Positions 60,592 to 64,000 of a stretch of DNA of 64,000 nucleotides are shown piece by piece (position 1 is the stretch's first letter; every line of letters begins with the position of its first letter). The notes under the pieces were generated by a model. It was not told the origin of the DNA. It saw only the letters and a program-made list of their open reading frames with translations, and made no database searches. Where the stretch lies: contig CBDBDZ010000014.1 in the NCBI GenBank assembly GCA_965204215.1, positions 248,001-312,000 on the forward strand. Direction: 5' to 3'. Origin of the DNA: CBDBDZ01 sp965204215 (GTDB lineage Bacteria; Pseudomonadota; Gammaproteobacteria; Pseudomonadales; GM7GCV1). A program made the position numbers and the translations under genes.

Positions 60592-63500
60592 ATGTTTCAG
60601 TCATTTCCTGATTTTCCCAATCATTTAAAAGTTGCAAGTTTCTGGCCACCGCAACCTTCTGCTGCAAATGCACTAGCTATTATTGAGCGCTGTCGTCAAT
60701 TACCTGCAGCAGTGGTTTTGGCAGTTGAGCCGTCTGTAGCCAAAGCCAATCAACTTTGGAATGAATTAACTTTCTTTAAAGGTGATAACGCAGCGTTGGA
60801 CATTGTCAGTTTTGCTGACTATGAGACGCTGCCTTACGATATTTTTTCGCCCAATGCAGATATTATTTCTGAGCGATTGCAATTGCTCAGCCGCTTAACC
60901 AGTATTGACGTTAATTTTGATAGTAGTGGTGCCGAAGCACAAAAGACGTTAATTATTGTCGCATCAATTGATACTTTAATGCAGCGTTTGCCACCCAAAA
61001 GCTTCATTCAGGGCAATAGTTTCGATTGGTCCTGTGGCGATATTATTTCCATAAACAAATTGGCAGAGCGTTTTACACAAGCGGGTTATCTTTCGACATC
61101 GTCGGTACAAAATCACGGGGAATTCTGTGTGCGTGGCGCATTACTGGATATTTTTCCAATGGGTAGCCAGTACCCATTACGCCTGGATTTTTTTGATAAT
61201 GAGTTAGATACTTTACGGCTATTTGATGCGGAAACTCAAATGACCATCACCAAAATTCAGCATTTCCAATTACTTCCAGCACATGAATATTTATTAAGTG
61301 ATACAGCGGTTGCCAGGTTTAAAACAAGATGGTTTGAATTTTTTGAAACCGAAAAAGCCGAACCGCTTAGAATGATTGAGCAGCAGCGACCTTTCCCAGG
61401 GATAGAGTCGTACTTGCCATTATTACACGACAAAATGGTAACGCTAATCGATTATTTACCAGCACAGTCGTTTATCATTCAAAATGAGCAAGCCATTGAG
61501 AGTTTTGAACAATACTGGCAACAAATTCAACAGCGTTATGAAGACTATCCAAATTTGGGGCAACGTCCGCCCTTACCACCAGCAGAATTATTTCTACCGT
61601 TAGAGCAGTGGAATGAGCGTTGTAATAAACATTTACGTATTAAACTCAATACCTCAAAAGCGCAAATAAAGGGTGCAGGTCTGTTAGAGGGTATGGAATT
61701 AACCTCAAGTGCACAAGCACTTCAAAGTTTGGTTTCAAGTCATCAGCAAGTGATTTTTTGTGCGATAAATCAAAGTCGTCGCGAGACATTGCATAAATTA
61801 TTACAACAAGCCAATATTGAAGCCATTGTAATTGACGAGTTGCCAGATCAACAAGGTACTTATATCACTGTTGCTCCTATAAGTGATAGTTTCAGCATGG
61901 AAGGTATAGCCTTCATCAGTGAGCAAACCTTGTTAGGAGGCAGGCCTACACTGTATTCCTCTCCTGCCAAACAAACCACTAAACGTAAAACCCATGTAGG
62001 GGAACGCCTGGCACAGGACTATATTCGAAATTTAATGGAATTGGAAGAAGGCGACCCAGTAGTGCATTTTGAACATGGAGTAGGCATTTACAAAGGGCTT
62101 GAAACCCTAACGGTTCGTGGTCAAACTGACGAATTTTTAGTGTTGCTCTACGCTGGAAATGACAAATTGTATGTTCCGGTTTCATCACTACATCTTATCT
62201 CCAGGTTCACTTCCAGTCATATTGAGGAAGTTGTTAAACTACATAAATTGGGTGGTGAACAGTGGAGTAAGGCGCGCGATAAAGCTCAAAAAGTCATTCG
62301 CGATAGCGCTGCAGAATTGTTAGAAATTTATGCGCGGCGAAGTGCAAGGCAAGGCAGTGCAATTGACTGCGATAAAAACAGTTATAGCAAATTTTGCGCC
62401 GAGTTTCCATTTGAAGAAACGCTCGATCAACTTGATGCTATTGAAGCCATTCGCCATGACATGAGTCAAGCCAAACCCATGGATAGACTAGTATGTGGTG
62501 ATGTGGGGTTTGGAAAAACCGAAGTTGCTATGCGCGCAGCTTTTATTGCCGCAGCTTCCAATAAGCAAACGGTCTTGATGGTGCCTACAACATTACTTGC
62601 CAGCCAGCACTTGGAAACCCTGGCTGAGCGCTTTTCCAACTGGCCTTTTCAGGTTGATTTAATTTCCAGGCTGCAGGCGGGAAATGCAGAAAAGGAAGTG
62701 TTGAAGCGTTTTAACGCAGGTAAAGTTGATATTTTAATAGGCACACATAAATTGTTATTTGCCGATTTGGATTTTAGTAATTTAGGATTGTTAATTATCG
62801 ACGAAGAACATCGCTTTGGAGTGCGCCAAAAAGAAAAATTAAAGGCACTGCGTGCAGAAGTTGATATATTGTCACTAACAGCAACACCTATTCCGCGAAC
62901 CTTGAATATGGCATTATCGTCGATGCGTGATTTGTCCATTATTGCCCAGCCGCCAGCCAAACGCCTGTCAGTTAAAACTTTTATCTGCATGTACGATTTG
63001 GGTATTATTAAAGAAGCTATTCAGCGCGAATTACACCGAGGAGGTCAAGTATATTTTTTACACAATGAAATTAAAACTATTGAACGCACTGCTAATGCAT
63101 TAGCTAAATTAATTCCAGAAGCAAAAATAGCTGTAGGACATGGACAAATGAGAGAGCGTGAATTAGAGCGTGTCATGTTCAATTTTCATCAACAACGCAG
63201 TAATATTTTAGTATGTTCCACTATTATTGAAACGGGTATTGATAATCCTAATGCCAATACGATTATTATGGAGCGAGCTGACAAATTGGGGTTGGCACAA
63301 TTACACCAGTTGCGTGGAAGGGTGGGACGTTCTTATCATCAAGCTTACGCTTACTTATTGACCCCTGAACCTTCCGTAATGTCGAAAGATGCTCGTAAAC
63401 GCCTTGATGCGATTAAAAGCGCTGAACACTTAGGCAGTGGTTTCACACTGGCAACTTACGATTTGGAAATTCGTGGAGCAGGAGAGTTATTAGGCGAGCA

Positions 63501-64000
63501 ACAAAGTGGGCAAATTAACGCTATAGGTTTTGATTTGTTTCAAGAGATGCTAGACAAAGCAGTCAGGGAATTGCGCAAAGGCAATAATATTGATGATTTA
63601 TCTATGGTGCGTCCAGTCATTGATATAAATATTGGATTGTCAGCGCTTATACCCAGCGACTATTTGCCTGATGTCAATTTGCGATTAGGGTTTTACAAAA
63701 AAATGGCTGCCACTAAAACCCAAAGCGAGCTGGATACGATACAGATAGAAATGGTTGATCGTTTTGGTTCAACCCCTGATGAAGTTAATTATTTATTTAT
63801 CACCACCGCTTTAAGACAGCGCTGTGACAAGTTGGGTATTGAGAAAATTATTGGCAATGACAAACATTGCAAATTTTGGATTCACAGCGATAATTTGATT
63901 GAAGCGATTCGCATCGTCAATTTAATGCAGCAACATCCTGACAACTTTTCAATGGAAGGTGGCAGCGTCATAAAATTTATGGGTGATGAGCAATATTCGC
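60592..64000 (+). CDS. mfd: Transcription-repair coupling factor Mfd (3' end outside window)
   Basis: About 1136 codons are present with no stop; E. coli Mfd has 1148, so only a short C-terminus is missing. The UvrB-like N-terminal part has LPYDIFSP and GEFCVRGALLDIFPMG; the RNA-polymerase-interaction region follows (EEGDPVVHFEHGVGIYKG, KLYVPVSSLHLISRF); the RecG-like motor has Walker A GDVGFGKT at 636-643, DEEH at 737-740, TATPIPRTLNMALS and QLRGRVGRS. Mfd removes stalled RNA polymerase and recruits UvrA. ATG at 60592 lies 48 bp after glpT. Confidence 0.97.
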   Translation, partial: MFQSFPDFPNHLKVASFWPPQPSAANALAIIERCRQLPAAVVLAVEPSVAKANQLWNELTFFKGDNAALDIVSFADYETLPYDIFSPNADIISERLQLLSRLTSIDVNFDSSGAEAQKTLIIVASIDTLMQRLPPKSFIQGNSFDWSCGDIISINKLAERFTQAGYLSTSSVQNHGEFCVRGALLDIFPMGSQYPLRLDFFDNELDTLRLFDAETQMTITKIQHFQLLPAHEYLLSDTAVARFKTRWFEFFETEKAEPLRMIEQQRPFPGIESYLPLLHDKMVTLIDYLPAQSFIIQNEQAIESFEQYWQQIQQRYEDYPNLGQRPPLPPAELFLPLEQWNERCNKHLRIKLNTSKAQIKGAGLLEGMELTSSAQALQSLVSSHQQVIFCAINQSRRETLHKLLQQANIEAIVIDELPDQQGTYITVAPISDSFSMEGIAFISEQTLLGGRPTLYSSPAKQTTKRKTHVGERLAQDYIRNLMELEEGDPVVHFEHGVGIYKGLETLTVRGQTDEFLVLLYAGNDKLYVPVSSLHLISRFTSSHIEEVVKLHKLGGEQWSKARDKAQKVIRDSAAELLEIYARRSARQGSAIDCDKNSYSKFCAEFPFEETLDQLDAIEAIRHDMSQAKPMDRLVCGDVGFGKTEVAMRAAFIAAASNKQTVLMVPTTLLASQHLETLAERFSNWPFQVDLISRLQAGNAEKEVLKRFNAGKVDILIGTHKLLFADLDFSNLGLLIIDEEHRFGVRQKEKLKALRAEVDILSLTATPIPRTLNMALSSMRDLSIIAQPPAKRLSVKTFICMYDLGIIKEAIQRELHRGGQVYFLHNEIKTIERTANALAKLIPEAKIAVGHGQMRERELERVMFNFHQQRSNILVCSTIIETGIDNPNANTIIMERADKLGLAQLHQLRGRVGRSYHQAYAYLLTPEPSVMSKDARKRLDAIKSAEHLGSGFTLATYDLEIRGAGELLGEQQSGQINAIGFDLFQEMLDKAVRELRKGNNIDDLSMVRPVIDINIGLSALIPSDYLPDVNLRLGFYKKMAATKTQSELDTIQIEMVDRFGSTPDEVNYLFITTALRQRCDKLGIEKIIGNDKHCKFWIHSDNLIEAIRIVNLMQQHPDNFSMEGGSVIKFMGDEQYS

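Overview
The window looks like a chromosomal segment of a moderately AT-rich marine-type gammaproteobacterium. Gene content supports this: a single-subunit AstA arginine succinyltransferase operon, nusB-thiL-pgpA, amgK-murU, tkt-epd-pgk-fba, Kdo-handling genes (waaA, kdkA), msrP and mfd. No rRNA, tRNA, CRISPR array, phage module or intact transposase was seen. Taurine and arginine breakdown genes together with many small non-coding repeats would fit a host-associated or particle-associated lifestyle, but that is inference.

Layout. 1-226: start of an M2 peptidase lipoprotein (minus strand). 491-8349: arginine succinyltransferase (AST) catabolic operon astC / M20 hydrolase / astA / astD / astB / glutamate dehydrogenase, with the M20 hydrolase where AstE would be expected. 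8531-9735: EamA exporter and a broken GFA-family gene. 9784-13992 (minus): fic, a lipoprotein amidohydrolase and an FAD-linked oxidase, overlapping. 14423-16417: CaiB-type CoA-transferase and TSUP permease. 16473-18190: amgK-murU peptidoglycan recycling. 18231-21009: secreted methyltransferase, nusB, thiL, pgpA. 20987-24790: divergent acyl-CoA ligases. 24839-31147: alaA, tpa, xsc and a TRAP large subunit, a taurine dissimilation locus. 31235-33449: ABC exporter natAB. 33565-39388 (minus): CMP-kinase-like gene, fba, pgk, epd, tkt. 39526-42124: yggT and a Wzy/WaaL-type ligase. 42714-46601: doxX, ung, ilvE, ruvC, msrP. 46703-52479: wecB and LPS genes. 52488-60543: TauD-type dioxygenase, aldo/keto reductase, GH31, SSS symporter and glpT. 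60592-64000: mfd, nearly complete.

The most distinctive feature is the intergenic DNA. Most gaps are filled by at least six families of small palindromic, non-coding repeats, called A to G here. Family A (about 178 bp) sits between a stop codon and the next start codon in four places, has a TTA/TAA flank on both sides, and carries an outward TTGTGT/TTGTCT-N17-18-CATAAT promoter-like sequence that would place transcription starts almost on the next ATG. Family C keeps three hairpins, with compensatory base changes between copies. Family D is an array of four hairpins found at gene 3' ends. The families are nested in each other (42118-42624; A/B junctions at about 15580, 24800 and 46638). Two genes (epd and GH31) appear to need an ATT start codon.

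All calls come from reading the sequence; no database search was run. Family names rest on recognised motifs and remembered relatives.
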